A DNA stretch of 64,000 bases from a bacterium (GCA_009995455.1 JAACPJ010000001.1:276991-340990), one strand, 5' to 3'; counted from the first letter of the stretch, positions 46,157 to 55,134 are shown. The notes: generated by a model not told the origin, from the sequence alone. Translations and numbers: made by a program.

Positions 46157-46636
46157 ATGAGATTAAGAAATTTTGGTGAAATTGGCTTAGAGGTAGATAG
46201 AATGGCCGGCTTACGAGTGAGAGAAATTCCTCAATTAGGCGTGCGACACTGGGACCAATCTAAATCTTTTGACTCATTACCAGCGACTCTCAGCGCGGAC
46301 GAGTCGCTTGTCTGGGAAGGTGACTTATTGAAGGCACAAGATATTGATTTGTTAATGGGCGCAACTCATTTTGATGGCCAGCCAAGGTTATGTCGCTTAC
46401 GTTCAGGTAAAAATGGTTCGCCAAGACAGTCTGGCGCTTTGAGATTATTAAGTTCGGACGGAGACCATTTTGAACTGGGGTTATTTAACTTAAGAACCCA
46501 ATCAGAGTTGATGAGACAAATTGCAAAGGTACGAGCTCAATCTCATGTAATATTAACGCTCGCATCGGTGGAAATGGTTCTTTTTAATGCAGAACGAGAC
46601 AAGAAAAAATTATTACGACTTTCTTCTTCAGCTTGA
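46157..46636 (+). CDS. Hypothetical protein, 159 aa
   Basis: I do not recognise it. It starts four bases after the metallopeptidase stop, so it is probably co-transcribed. It has no signal peptide and is mixed alpha/beta, with LWEGDLLKAQDIDLLMGA-like helices and a C-terminal LTLASVEMVLFNAERDKKKLL. It ends in TGA, one of only two such stops here. A read-through would add only MPQAVR before TAG. Confidence 0.55.
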   Translation: MRLRNFGEIGLEVDRMAGLRVREIPQLGVRHWDQSKSFDSLPATLSADESLVWEGDLLKAQDIDLLMGATHFDGQPRLCRLRSGKNGSPRQSGALRLLSSDGDHFELGLFNLRTQSELMRQIAKVRAQSHVILTLASVEMVLFNAERDKKKLLRLSSSA

Positions 46637-46666
46637 ATGCCGCAAGCAGTTCGTTAGATTAAGTTT

Positions 46667-47332
46667 ATGGAAAAAATCCAACGAAAAGCGAATCGCTGGG
46701 CTCAAATAATCGGACATCTTCCAGGGGTCGCAGCCGTTTTTTTATCAGGCAGTATGGTCCAGGGAATTTCAAAACCGACTTCAGATATAGATTTTTTTAT
46801 TATTGCCATTCCTGGAAGGATTTGGACGGCTCGTTTTTTTACTAACCTGCTTTTGAAGTTAACCTCTAATTTAGCTAAACCAGCTTATCATAGGGCTCGT
46901 ATTTGCCCTAATCATTTTATTTCAGCCCAAAATTTAGAAATTGTTGAACAAGATGCTTATAGCGCCCACTTGTTTACCCATAATCTTCCACTCTATGATC
47001 CATATGATTTATGGCCCAAATTTATAGAATCAAATTCATGGGTAAATGCTTTTGGGGAAGCTTTTCCAATAGTGGTAACCTTAAATGAAAACCAAAGTAA
47101 AAATACCGTTCCGAGTAAAAAAATAAATTTTATTGAGACCACTCTGCGCTTCTTGCAAATATTCAAAATAAGACGTAACCCCGATTTCAAAAAACCTGGA
47201 GCTAAAATCATCTTAAAAGCCGATGAACTTCGTTTTCACCCTGACCCTAAAAATCAATATTGGGAAGCCAAACAAAAAAACGTAGATTTAGGAAAGCTAA
47301 ATCGACAAGCTGATGTAGAAATTACGCTTTAA
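46667..47332 (+). CDS. Nucleotidyltransferase-fold protein
   Basis: 221 residues. AVFLSGSMVQGISKPTSDIDFFII matches the Pol-beta-type nucleotidyltransferase motif GS-x(9-13)-D-x-D; the two acidic residues are in SDID. Such domains transfer nucleotides to antibiotics, proteins or RNA; no HEPN partner is adjacent. The 3' end overlaps the convergent cupin gene by 11 bases. Substrate unknown. Confidence 0.72.
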   Translation: MEKIQRKANRWAQIIGHLPGVAAVFLSGSMVQGISKPTSDIDFFIIAIPGRIWTARFFTNLLLKLTSNLAKPAYHRARICPNHFISAQNLEIVEQDAYSAHLFTHNLPLYDPYDLWPKFIESNSWVNAFGEAFPIVVTLNENQSKNTVPSKKINFIETTLRFLQIFKIRRNPDFKKPGAKIILKADELRFHPDPKNQYWEAKQKNVDLGKLNRQADVEITL

Positions 47333-47732
47333 AATTATTTAAAAATTCAGCCTTATCGGTAATATAATTCGTCTCTCCCGGAAGGTAATGAGTAGATGAA
47401 AAGCAAAGAAGGATCGCATCCTCAGAAAAATCATAGAACTCATGCCAACAAAATGGAGCGACTTCTAAGGCTTTGTTTTTTTTGTCGAGGGTTATCACCT
47501 CATCATTCCCATTGGCATTCACTTTCGCCTTTACCGTCCCCTGAGCGGCGATAAATAACTCAGACTCAATTCTGTGGGCATGGCCCCCACGTGATTGATT
47601 ATTTTTGGCCGTAACTAAATAAACTCGCTTCACCTTAAAAGGAAAATCATCATTAAGTTCAAAGGGAATTAAGCTGCCTCTTTGATCTATAAACTCCGGG
47701 AAATGGTGAATTGTGTAGCGATTCATATCCAT
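47322..47732 (-). CDS. FdtA/WxcM-like cupin (dTDP-sugar 3,4-ketoisomerase family)
   Basis: 136 residues. The cupin signature RGGHAHRIESELFIAAQGTVKAK and the C-terminal FCWHEFYDFSEDAILLCFSSTHY match the family of dTDP-4-keto-6-deoxyglucose 3,4-isomerases. These enzymes make rare deoxysugars for O-antigen or S-layer glycans. No other sugar gene is adjacent. It may glycosylate surface proteins indirectly. Confidence 0.82.
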   Translation of the reverse strand: MDMNRYTIHHFPEFIDQRGSLIPFELNDDFPFKVKRVYLVTAKNNQSRGGHAHRIESELFIAAQGTVKAKVNANGNDEVITLDKKNKALEVAPFCWHEFYDFSEDAILLCFSSTHYLPGETNYITDKAEFLNNFKA

Positions 47733-47781
47733 TCAATCTTAGCTTAATCAACTGACTTTAGCTAGGATGACAAAGCCTAAT

Positions 47782-47810
47782 TTGACAAGATCAATCCTTG
47801 CCTGTAAAAT
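47782..47810 (+). promoter_or_regulatory. Promoter of the acidic lipoprotein gene
   Basis: TTGACA (47782-47787), 17 bases and TAAAAT (47805-47810). It lies downstream of the longer possible start at 47767, so translation must begin at 47848. Confidence 0.75.
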
Positions 47811-47847
47811 GGGGCTCGTAACTTATTTTTTTAATCTAAAAATCAAT

Positions 47848-48303
47848 ATGAAAAGTTTCTTGACCCTTTTCCCTGCACTAGCAGTAGCTTTATTGCTTAC
47901 AGCTTGTGGAGCGCCTCAACAACCTCAAGTGCCTCAAACTCCTACTTCAGTAGACCGAGCTTTAAATGAAGCTATGGAAGAAGATCAAATGGACAACGAC
48001 ATGGATAACATGAACGGTTCAAATGAAGTAAACGTAGAACTTGATGCGGCTCTTGACACACTTGAAGATGAACTTGATGCAGCCCTTAGTGGTGACGTTG
48101 AAATGACCATTGATGACATGCCCGTTAATGAACCTGAAGTAATGACTGAAGCTGAAGTACAAACTGAAGCTGAAGTTAGCGCTGAACCAGAACCAGAACC
48201 AGCATCAGAAGAAACAGCTGGTACTGATGAAGAAGGACAAATTGATCTTGAAGAACAAAACCAAGAAGAAGAATTGATTGATCAACCAATTATTATTGAA
48301 TAA
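47848..48303 (+). CDS. Acidic lipoprotein
   Basis: About 151 residues. A lipoprotein signal peptide ends in the lipobox LLTAC|G (cysteine about residue 20). The mature chain is very acidic and repetitive, rich in Glu, Asp, Ala, Pro and Met (TEAEVQTEAEVSAEPEPEP). No domain is recognisable. An unstructured, negatively charged surface layer or ion-binding role is a guess. The start is supported by the promoter just upstream. Confidence 0.75.
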   Translation: MKSFLTLFPALAVALLLTACGAPQQPQVPQTPTSVDRALNEAMEEDQMDNDMDNMNGSNEVNVELDAALDTLEDELDAALSGDVEMTIDDMPVNEPEVMTEAEVQTEAEVSAEPEPEPASEETAGTDEEGQIDLEEQNQEEELIDQPIIIE

Positions 48304-48330
48304 TCGACATTCGATTTAAATTCTCTTTTT

Positions 48331-48360
48331 AAAGACCTCACCGATGTGAGGTCTTTTTTT
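48331..48360 (+). terminator. Terminator after the lipoprotein gene
   Basis: AAAGACCTCAC-CGAT-GTGAGGTCTTTTTTT, a strong ten-pair stem. It probably also serves the convergent xer gene. Confidence 0.9.
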
Positions 48361-49285
48361 ATTCTAAATACTTTGAGTGGGTGTTTTTTAGATCAGCATT
48401 AGCCACGTGAGTGTAGATTTGCGTCGTCACTATGCTGGCATGACCCAGTAATTCTTGAACAGATCTAATATCGGCTCCATTACGTAAAAGCTTTGTGGCA
48501 AAAGTATGTCGCATTTTATGAGGAGTGACTGGTTTTGTGATTCCCGCTTTTCTACCCCGGTCTCGAATCATTATCTCAATAGCGGTTCTACTGAGCCGTC
48601 TTGATTCACCATTTTTAAGGTGTTGATCAGCTCTTTCTTTGGCATTTATAAAGAGTGGGTGGAAGTCATCCTCTCGTTCCTTTAAATAGGCTTCTAACAG
48701 ACGAATGCAGTTTGGAGTGATATAGACGTTCCGTATTTTGTTTCCTTTCCCTAGCACGCTAAATTCACCGGTTTTAAGATTGAGGTTTTCGCGGTTAAGG
48801 GCGCACATTTCAGAAATCCGTAATCCCGTGGAAAAAAGCATCTCCACAATAGTGCGATCTCTTAAGGCTATGGTCTTGTTTTTGGCTGGATTTGTTTCTC
48901 TTAGGCGCTCCAATTCTTCATCACTTAAACCCGATACATCACTAGGAAGAGTTTTAAGAAGCTCTAATTTCTCTGGAGCCAAAATGGGGTCATCGAGTTC
49001 TCGTATAATGGAGAACTTTAAAAAACTACGAATGGGTATTAAATATATGTTTCGAGTTTTACTACTTAAAGGCTGACCTTTCCTATTAGTTTTAGAGAAG
49101 ACAAAATCTTGAAAGTCATCAATGGTATTTAGATTTAAATCTCTTAGATGCGCGTTTTCCCCAATAGTCTCGATTAGAAAATTAAGACTTTTCTCGTAAT
49201 TTCTTAGTGTATACGGAGAGGCGTTTTTAACGTTTTTAAGATAACGAACGTATTTTTGTTTAGCTTCTGTAATTAACATTAGCAC
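48359..49285 (-). CDS. Tyrosine recombinase XerC/XerD-like
   Basis: 308 residues. An N-terminal SAM-like core-binding domain (YVRYLKNVKNASPYTLRNYEKSL) is followed by the catalytic domain. The catalytic residues are R in ATGLRISEMC, K in VLGKGNKIR, H-x-x-R in TPHKMRHTFATKLL, H in LLGHASIVTTQ, and the nucleophile Tyr in TTQIYTHV. Xer proteins resolve chromosome dimers at dif; some drive integration. Only one Xer gene is in the window, as in bacteria with a single-recombinase system. No dif-like site was identified. It lies between the two ribosomal blocks. Confidence 0.88.
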   Translation of the reverse strand: MLMLITEAKQKYVRYLKNVKNASPYTLRNYEKSLNFLIETIGENAHLRDLNLNTIDDFQDFVFSKTNRKGQPLSSKTRNIYLIPIRSFLKFSIIRELDDPILAPEKLELLKTLPSDVSGLSDEELERLRETNPAKNKTIALRDRTIVEMLFSTGLRISEMCALNRENLNLKTGEFSVLGKGNKIRNVYITPNCIRLLEAYLKEREDDFHPLFINAKERADQHLKNGESRRLSRTAIEIMIRDRGRKAGITKPVTPHKMRHTFATKLLRNGADIRSVQELLGHASIVTTQIYTHVANADLKNTHSKYLE

Positions 49286-49330
49286 AATTATATTGTGTTA
49301 AGTAAAAAGCACAAAGGGCTTCACTTAATA

Positions 49331-50257
49331 TTAAGCCAGCATGTCTGTGACGGCTTTCACTTCGTTTTTAGAACCAACAAATACCGTTGTGTTTTGGTGA
49401 TAATCGGTCACTATCGTGTCTAAAATATCATTTCCTTCTTGGGTTTTACCAACGCCTTTAGCTTCATTGAACACAAAAGCAAATGGGGCACCTTCAAAGA
49501 GAAGTCTGAGTTTTCCTTGAGGTTGTTTCGTGTCACTCGGATAAGTAAAAATTCCGTGTCCTTTGCTTAAGATATGGTGTAAATCGGGGACCATTCCTCC
49601 CGAGTAACGAAGTTTGCTCTGTCGATCCAACCATCTTTCCATGCAGGCTCTGTACTTAGGGTTTTCACCGCAAACTTTTAAGTTTCCAGGAGCAAAATAT
49701 GTCGTATCATCTTTAATCGTAATATCGGCTCTGGTCAGAATAAATTCACCTACGTCATTGAGTTCAAACTCATGACAGCCTTTATCTTTCAAGGCAATGG
49801 TGAGCGTAATTCGAGGACCATAAACCGCGTAACAAGCCGCCACCATGCCATCACCCGCTTTGTGACCAATCATATCAGGGCTTTCCCAAATCCCAAAAAT
49901 AGTTCCAATGGCTAAATTAGCGTCGACTAAAGAACTGCCATCAAGGGGGTCATAAGCGACAAAATAGTTGCCTCGATGCGAAGGGAATTCAATCGACTCC
50001 TCTTGTTCTTCACTGGCAATTACTTTGGCTATTTCTGATTTTTCCAGTTCTTTGCTGATTATTTGATCGGCTAAAATATCCATCGCTATCTGACTTTCAC
50101 CCGAGGCATTTTGGGTGACCGCACCCCCCGTGTTTCCGGCCCGAATAGAGAAGTTTATATATTTTACGCTTCGAGCAATGTGATAAAGCAAACTTCGAAC
50201 ATCCCAGTCTGCGCCACGTTCACGTAAGAAGTGATTGAAGGATTGGTTACTCGACAT
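49331..50257 (-). CDS. fbp: Fructose-1,6-bisphosphatase class I
   Basis: 308 residues. It hydrolyses fructose 1,6-bisphosphate in gluconeogenesis. The metal-binding signature DPLDGSSLVDANLAIGTIF follows VIASEEQEESIEF. YSGGMVPDLHHILSKGHGIFTYP and KLRLLFEGAPFAFVFNEA are the active-site and substrate regions. N-terminal VTQNASGESQIAMD is typical. It implies gluconeogenic flux or pentose-phosphate cycling. Confidence 0.94.
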   Translation of the reverse strand: MSSNQSFNHFLRERGADWDVRSLLYHIARSVKYINFSIRAGNTGGAVTQNASGESQIAMDILADQIISKELEKSEIAKVIASEEQEESIEFPSHRGNYFVAYDPLDGSSLVDANLAIGTIFGIWESPDMIGHKAGDGMVAACYAVYGPRITLTIALKDKGCHEFELNDVGEFILTRADITIKDDTTYFAPGNLKVCGENPKYRACMERWLDRQSKLRYSGGMVPDLHHILSKGHGIFTYPSDTKQPQGKLRLLFEGAPFAFVFNEAKGVGKTQEGNDILDTIVTDYHQNTTVFVGSKNEVKAVTDMLA

Positions 50258-50370
50258 TTGAGGGGGAATTATTATTTAAGTACGCAGACTTTAGCAGAGC
50301 TACAGTAAAACATCTACCTTTGTCGCTCATATTTGTTACAATCGGGCTGAAATATTTAATCGACTGAATT

Positions 50371-50829
50371 ATGAACTACTGGCTTTTTAAATCTGAACCG
50401 AATTGTTATAGCATCGACGACTTACAGAAAGATAAAATTCAAACTTGGGATGGTATTAGAAACTACCAAGCGCGTAATATGTTGCGTGACGATGTTAAAA
50501 TAGGAGATAAGGTCTTATTTTATCATTCAAGCTGTCCAGAACCAGGCGTGGTTGGTGTTTGTGAAGTGGTGAAAGAAGGCTATCCAGACTCAACCGCTTT
50601 TGATCCAAAATCAGAGCATCCAGACCCTAAGTCTGACCCAGATAAACCGCGCTGGTTTATGGTAGACGTGCAGTTTGAAAAGAAGTTCGAACGTTTGGTC
50701 TCTTTGGCACAAATAAAAGAAATGAGTGAGTTCAGTGGAATGAAATTAATTCAAAGAGGAAACCGCTTAAGTTTGTTTCCCGTAGATAAAAATCACTTTG
50801 ATCTAATCTGTAAAATTGGCCAAGCTTAA
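50371..50829 (+). CDS. EVE-domain protein
   Basis: 152 residues. The start NYWLFKSEPNCYSIDDLQKD, WDGIRNYQARNMLRDDVKIGDKVLFYHSS and WFMVDVQFEKKFERLVSL match the EVE/THYN1 family. This PUA-related fold recognises modified bases such as 5-methylcytosine or modified RNA. EVE domains occur in defence loci and in RNA-modification settings. Here it is alone. Confidence 0.88.
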   Translation: MNYWLFKSEPNCYSIDDLQKDKIQTWDGIRNYQARNMLRDDVKIGDKVLFYHSSCPEPGVVGVCEVVKEGYPDSTAFDPKSEHPDPKSDPDKPRWFMVDVQFEKKFERLVSLAQIKEMSEFSGMKLIQRGNRLSLFPVDKNHFDLICKIGQA

Positions 50830-50851
50830 CACACTAAAAACGAGTGAGTAT

Positions 50852-50879
50852 AAAAAAAGCGCCAATGGCGCTTTTTTTT
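50852..50879. terminator. Bidirectional terminator between EVE gene and rpsC
   Basis: A7-GCGCC-AAT-GGCGC-T8 acts both ways. It lies between the convergent EVE gene and the end of the S10 block. Confidence 0.9.
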
Positions 50880-50904
50880 AATAGCTTATAATTTAAGACC
50901 TAGA

Positions 50905-51552
50905 TTATTGCTCATTAAGTGTTTTGTTTTTGAAAACAAGACCTCGGTAAATCCAAACTTTGATTCCAATAACTCCGTACATAGTGTTCGCTTCCGCTGT
51001 TGCGTAATCAATATCAGCTCGAAGTGTATGTAAGGGAACCGTACCTTCGATGTAAGTTTCGCGTCGTGCGATATCAACTCCGTTCAAACGACCACCAATC
51101 ATAACCTTTACTCCTTTAACGCCAGACTCTTTAGCTTTTTCAACGGCCATTTTACAAACTCTTCGGTAAGGAAAACGTCGTTCAACTTGGTCGGCAATAT
51201 TTTGCGCGATTAGTTCTGCATCAGCTTCTGGTTTTCTAATTTCTTGAACAGAAACCGCAAAGTTCTCCGCAAATTTAGTCTTAAGTGTTTTTTGTAAAGC
51301 TTGAATTTCTTCACCACCTCGTCCAACAATCATACCTGGCTTGGCCGCGTGAATAATAATTTCAATTTTACCCGTGTTTCGAATAATTTCGATTTTAGAG
51401 ACACCCGCTTTTTCTAAGCTTTTTTTAAGGTACGTTCGAATTTCTAAATCTTGTAGAAATTTGGTTTGGTAATCTTTTTGTGAGAACCATTTAGAGTCCC
51501 AGGTACGAGTGATACCAATACGAAGTGAAATCGGTGATACTTTTTTTCCCAT
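50905..51552 (-). CDS. rpsC: Ribosomal protein S3
   Basis: 215 residues; S3 lines the mRNA entry tunnel. MGKKVSPISLRIGITRTWDSK, the KH motif GMIVGRGGEEIQALQ and the C-terminal GVKGVKVMIGGRLNG and VKVWIYRG. It is the last gene of the S10 block; the usual next gene, rplP, is at 40192 on the other strand. Confidence 0.97.
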   Translation of the reverse strand: MGKKVSPISLRIGITRTWDSKWFSQKDYQTKFLQDLEIRTYLKKSLEKAGVSKIEIIRNTGKIEIIIHAAKPGMIVGRGGEEIQALQKTLKTKFAENFAVSVQEIRKPEADAELIAQNIADQVERRFPYRRVCKMAVEKAKESGVKGVKVMIGGRLNGVDIARRETYIEGTVPLHTLRADIDYATAEANTMYGVIGIKVWIYRGLVFKNKTLNEQ

Positions 51553-51556
51553 ATGC

Positions 51557-51883
51557 TTATTTAGATTCTAGTTCAATAGTAATGTTTGAGGTAGGTTTGT
51601 TTAGTGGCAACGCTCGACCTCGCGCTGATGGCAAGAAACGTTTGTAAACTGGACCTTTGTTAACAATAACCGATTTAATGGTTAGCGTTTCAGCTTTTTG
51701 GTTATCGTTGTTTTCAGCGTTAGAAACGGCAGAGTGCAAAGTTTTGTATAAAATTTGAGCCGCTTTTTTAGGGGTAAATTTTAAAATATCCAAAGCTTCA
51801 ACCGCTGATTTGTTCCGGATTAATCCAGCTACAACATTAGCTTTCTTAGGAGATATTCGAATACGTCTTAAATGTGCTTTCAT
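51557..51883 (-). CDS. rplV: Ribosomal protein L22
   Basis: 108 residues. KAHLRRIRISPKKANVVAGLIR, then ALDILKFTPKKAAQILYKTL; it lines the peptide exit tunnel. Four bases separate it from rpsC. Confidence 0.96.
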   Translation of the reverse strand: MKAHLRRIRISPKKANVVAGLIRNKSAVEALDILKFTPKKAAQILYKTLHSAVSNAENNDNQKAETLTIKSVIVNKGPVYKRFLPSARGRALPLNKPTSNITIELESK

Positions 51884-51885
51884 GA

Positions 51886-52155
51886 TTATTTAGCGAGTTT
51901 ACCACCGTGAGATCTGAATTTACGTGTTGGTGAGAATTCACCAAGTTTGTGTCCTACCATAAATTCCGTACAGAATACTGGAATATGATCTTTTCCGTTG
52001 TGAACACCGAAGGTGTGTCCAACGAACTCAGGAGAAATAGTACAGCTCCGAGACCAGGTTTTGATTACCCCTTTTTTACCAGTTTCATTCATGGCTTGAA
52101 TTTTCTTCAAGACACGAGGGTCAACGTAAGGGCCTTTTTTTGCAGATCGGGTCAT
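51886..52155 (-). CDS. rpsS: Ribosomal protein S19
   Basis: 89 residues. [17 protein letters not shown] and [23 protein letters not shown] identify it, a 16S head protein. Confidence 0.97.
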   Translation of the reverse strand: MTRSAKKGPYVDPRVLKKIQAMNETGKKGVIKTWSRSCTISPEFVGHTFGVHNGKDHIPVFCTEFMVGHKLGEFSPTRKFRSHGGKLAK

Positions 52156-52214
52156 GGTTCAGAGAGTAGTTATGAGTCTTTAAATATAAAGCTTAAATCA
52201 AGCAATAGTTAGTT

Positions 52215-53063
52215 TTATCGTTTTTTCTTAGCTCGGTGACGAGATACTAAGATTGAAGCATCACTCGCTTTTTTACGTTTACGAGTTTTCACTCCAAGTG
52301 CGTGAGCTCCCCATGGAGTCTTTGGATACGCCATCCCAATAGGAGAGCCTCCTTCACCCCCACCATGAGGATGATCACATGGATTCATGGCTTTACCACG
52401 AACTTGAGGACGTCGTCCCATATGTCTCTTTCGACCAGCTTTACCGATACGAACTTGAGAGTGTTCTTCATTAGAAACCGTTCCAATAGTGGCAAAGTTT
52501 GTTTTTTCAACCAATCGAGTTTCACCAGAATTAAGTTGAACTTGAGCTTTATCACCATCTAAAGAGATAAGAGTCGCTGATTGCCCAGCTGAACGAACCA
52601 CTTGTCCACCTTTATTAGGCGTGATTTCTAAATTGTGGATTTGGTAACCCACTGGAATGTTTTGAATTTGCATTCGGTTTCCGTCAACAATTTTTGCTTT
52701 TGTATCTGTGATGTAAGCGTCACCTACAGCGGCATTTTTGTGCGCTAAGATGTAACGTTTTTCACCATCATTAAATACAACAAGAGCAATATGGCACGTT
52801 CGTTTTGGATCGTATTCTATAGCCGTAACTTTTCCAGGGATACCCAGTTTGTCGGTTCCATTGAAATCTACCATTCGGTAATGTGAACGAGTTCCTCCTC
52901 CACGGTGTCTGATAGAAATAGTACCGTTTGAACGACCTGCGTTTTTACGAGACTTTTTTAAAAGTCCTTTAACACTTGGTTTTTTAGCGGTGACTTGGGC
53001 TCGATCTACATAACTCGTATCTCTTTGTCCGTTAGTCGTTGGTTTTCTCGTAATTACTGCCAT
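52215..53063 (-). CDS. rplB: Ribosomal protein L2
   Basis: 282 residues, one of the proteins closest to the peptidyl-transferase centre. GRSNGTISIRHRGGGTRSHYR, LEITPNKGGQVVRSAGQSA, and the C-terminal AMNPCDHPHGGGEG, which contains the conserved histidine. Confidence 0.97.
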   Translation of the reverse strand: MAVITRKPTTNGQRDTSYVDRAQVTAKKPSVKGLLKKSRKNAGRSNGTISIRHRGGGTRSHYRMVDFNGTDKLGIPGKVTAIEYDPKRTCHIALVVFNDGEKRYILAHKNAAVGDAYITDTKAKIVDGNRMQIQNIPVGYQIHNLEITPNKGGQVVRSAGQSATLISLDGDKAQVQLNSGETRLVEKTNFATIGTVSNEEHSQVRIGKAGRKRHMGRRPQVRGKAMNPCDHPHGGGEGGSPIGMAYPKTPWGAHALGVKTRKRKKASDASILVSRHRAKKKR

Positions 53064-53105
53064 GGTTGGAATATTTAATGTCTGCGAGAAGCTCTCGCTT
53101 AGTTA

Positions 53106-53393
53106 TTATTTAAAATCGTTGAAGTTAAGGGTTTGTCCTGTCTTTAAAGTGACAATGGCTTTTTTAAGTTCAGGTCGTTTGTTAATCAATCGACCTCGGC
53201 CTACCACTCGGGTTTTAGCCGGCAAGCGCACAATGTTTACATTTGTAACATCTACACCGTAGAATGATTTTACGGCCTTAGCCACAGAATCTTTAGAAGC
53301 ACCAGTGTGAACTTGGAAAGTATATTTTCCTGTTTGAGCTACTGTTTTTTCAGTAACAACTGGAGCAATGAGTACGTTTGAAGTAGAAATCAT
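53106..53393 (-). CDS. rplW: Ribosomal protein L23
   Basis: 95 residues. VLIAPVVTEKTVAQTGKYTFQV, a tunnel-exit protein that docks trigger factor and SRP. Its ATG overlaps the rplD stop by one base. Confidence 0.95.
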   Translation of the reverse strand: MISTSNVLIAPVVTEKTVAQTGKYTFQVHTGASKDSVAKAVKSFYGVDVTNVNIVRLPAKTRVVGRGRLINKRPELKKAIVTLKTGQTLNFNDFK

Positions 53394-54028
53394 TATGAAG
53401 CTTTAGCAAGGAAAGTAGATTCGATTACCGCAAGACTTGAGTCTAAGAAACAAACTTTGTCAGCAATGAGTAAATCGTAAGGATTAAGATAGTTCGCTCG
53501 AAGCGTTTTAACTTGAGGTAAGTTTCGAACTGATTTGACGAACATTTCAGTTTCAGGTGTTACAATAAACAGAATTTTTTTATCTACTGGCAACTTAGTA
53601 AGAAGAGCGGCCATACTTTTTGTGTTTGGCGTTTCGATCTTTGGTAATTCAAGGGCGAATACCTCGCTGGCTTTAGCCTTAGCAGTTAAAGCAGAGTAGA
53701 GAGCTGCTTTACGTTCTTTCTTTGGCATCATTTTTGTGAAGTTCACTTGGTTGGTTGGACCGTGTGTCACTCCACCCCCTCGAAGAAGATTCGTTGAACG
53801 AGAACCTCGTCGAGCGTTCCCCGTTCCTTTTTGCCGTTGAACTTTTCGAGTTGAGTAAGATACTTCCCCCCGAGTTTTAGTGTGTGCAATTGGGTTTCGC
53901 TTGTTAGCTAAACGTAGAACTACCGCACGGTGCATTAGGTCTTCATTGATTTTAGCGTCGAACATAACGCCGCTTACCTCAATGTCACCTTTTTTCTTGC
54001 CGTCTGCCGCGTATAAATCGATTTTCAT
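53393..54028 (-). CDS. rplD: Ribosomal protein L4
   Basis: 211 residues. RKVQRQKGTGNARRGSRSTNLLRGGGVTHGP is the conserved tunnel loop (given here in two parts, RKVQRQKGTGNARRG and SRSTNLLRGGGVTHGP). L4 often represses its own operon in other bacteria. Confidence 0.96.
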   Translation of the reverse strand: MKIDLYAADGKKKGDIEVSGVMFDAKINEDLMHRAVVLRLANKRNPIAHTKTRGEVSYSTRKVQRQKGTGNARRGSRSTNLLRGGGVTHGPTNQVNFTKMMPKKERKAALYSALTAKAKASEVFALELPKIETPNTKSMAALLTKLPVDKKILFIVTPETEMFVKSVRNLPQVKTLRANYLNPYDLLIADKVCFLDSSLAVIESTFLAKAS

Positions 54029-54030
54029 GG

Positions 54031-54624
54031 TTATGCGTCTTCGCGAATAAATACAAGTGAGTTTTTAGCTCCTGGAACCGCTCCCTTAAGAGCGATTAAA
54101 TTTTTAGCCGCATCAATTTGAACGACTTCTACATTTCTAAGTGTTGTTTGCTTACCCCCTAAACGTCCCGGCATTTTTTTACCTTTCATAATTCGGGCTG
54201 GTTTCGCACAAGTTCCCACACTCCCAGGTTCTCGGTGGTGGTGTGAACCATGTGTTTCAGGTCCACGAGAAAAGTTGTGACGTTTAATTACCCCAGCAAA
54301 ACCCTTCCCTTTTGAGGTGGCGGTGATTTTGACTCGAGAAACCCCCTCCATTGAACCAACCCCAACTCCTTCGCCGGCTTTAATACCTGCATCAGCATCA
54401 AGTCTTAATTCTTGTACAAATTTATAATTTTTATTCGCGTTTTTACGTGTTTTATTTCGTTCAAAACTAGCAAGAACTGCAGCATCATACCCATCTTTAG
54501 CAGTGGTTTTGATTTGCAGTACTTTTGCTTCTGGGGCTTCTAGTACCGTCACAGCTGTAATTCGGCCCGTTTCTGGGTCAATTAGGCGAGACATTCCAAT
54601 TTTTCGAGCAAGGATTCCTTTCAT
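54031..54624 (-). CDS. rplC: Ribosomal protein L3
   Basis: 197 residues. KGILARKIGMSRLI and KGKGFAGVIKRHNFSRGPETHGSHHHREPGS (two adjacent parts) are diagnostic. A 96-base gap from rpsJ holds a short ACTCAA/TTGAGT hairpin, possibly regulatory. Confidence 0.96.
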   Translation of the reverse strand: MKGILARKIGMSRLIDPETGRITAVTVLEAPEAKVLQIKTTAKDGYDAAVLASFERNKTRKNANKNYKFVQELRLDADAGIKAGEGVGVGSMEGVSRVKITATSKGKGFAGVIKRHNFSRGPETHGSHHHREPGSVGTCAKPARIMKGKKMPGRLGGKQTTLRNVEVVQIDAAKNLIALKGAVPGAKNSLVFIREDA

Positions 54625-54720
54625 GGTGTTAAATCTTATTTCTTAGTAGTTTTTTCTGAGAGGTTGAGATTACAACTTCAGACTCTAGAAACTCAAGTGA
54701 TTTGAGTAAGGCTTTTTTGA

Positions 54721-55077
54721 TTAGATCATTTTGATTTCTACTTCAACTCCGCCAGGTAGGTGTAGGTTTTGTAGGGATTCAATCGTTTTAGGCGTTGGCT
54801 CCTTGATATCAATCAAGCGTTTGTGCGTTCGCATTTCGTATTGATCACGAGCATCTTTGTTAACAAAGAATGATCGATTAACCGTAAACTTTTTAATTTT
54901 AGTTGGCATAGGCACCGGCCCTGAAACCATTGATCCATTGCGCTCAGCCGTTTCAACAATCGCTTTCGCGGCTTCATCGATAATAGTGTAATCGAATGAT
55001 CGAACGACGATTCGAACCTTAGAGGCTTGAACTTCGTCTTTTTTGGTTGTTTTCTTGGTAGTCGGTTTAGTTGCCAT
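54721..55077 (-). CDS. rpsJ: Ribosomal protein S10 with N-terminal extension
   Basis: A 118-residue protein from the ATG at 55077. A Lys/Thr-rich extension ([14 protein letters not shown]) precedes the core [38 protein letters not shown] and [14 protein letters not shown]. An upstream ATG at 55134 lies inside the promoter -35 box, so 55077 must be the start. S10 also acts in transcription antitermination with NusB, consistent with the boxA-like site at the 16S gene. Confidence 0.95.
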   Translation of the reverse strand: MATKPTTKKTTKKDEVQASKVRIVVRSFDYTIIDEAAKAIVETAERNGSMVSGPVPMPTKIKKFTVNRSFFVNKDARDQYEMRTHKRLIDIKEPTPKTIESLQNLHLPGGVEVEIKMI

Positions 55078-55106
55078 ATGCTTTAAAATAAGAAAAGAGC
55101 CCGCGG

Positions 55107-55134
55107 AATATAGATAAGAGTTTATGAGTGTCAA
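55107..55134 (-). promoter_or_regulatory. Promoter of the S10 block
   Basis: Minus strand: perfect TTGACA (55134-55129), 16 bases, TATATT (55112-55107). The leader to rpsJ is about 23 bases. Confidence 0.8.

Noticed and set aside
46667-47332. MNT/HEPN toxin-antitoxin pair
   Set aside because: The nucleotidyltransferase has no adjacent HEPN gene; the HEPN-like gene is 9 kb away with a different partner.
48359-49285. Integrase of a mobile element
   Set aside because: No flanking repeats, tRNA target or cargo genes were seen; the protein looks like a chromosomal Xer recombinase.
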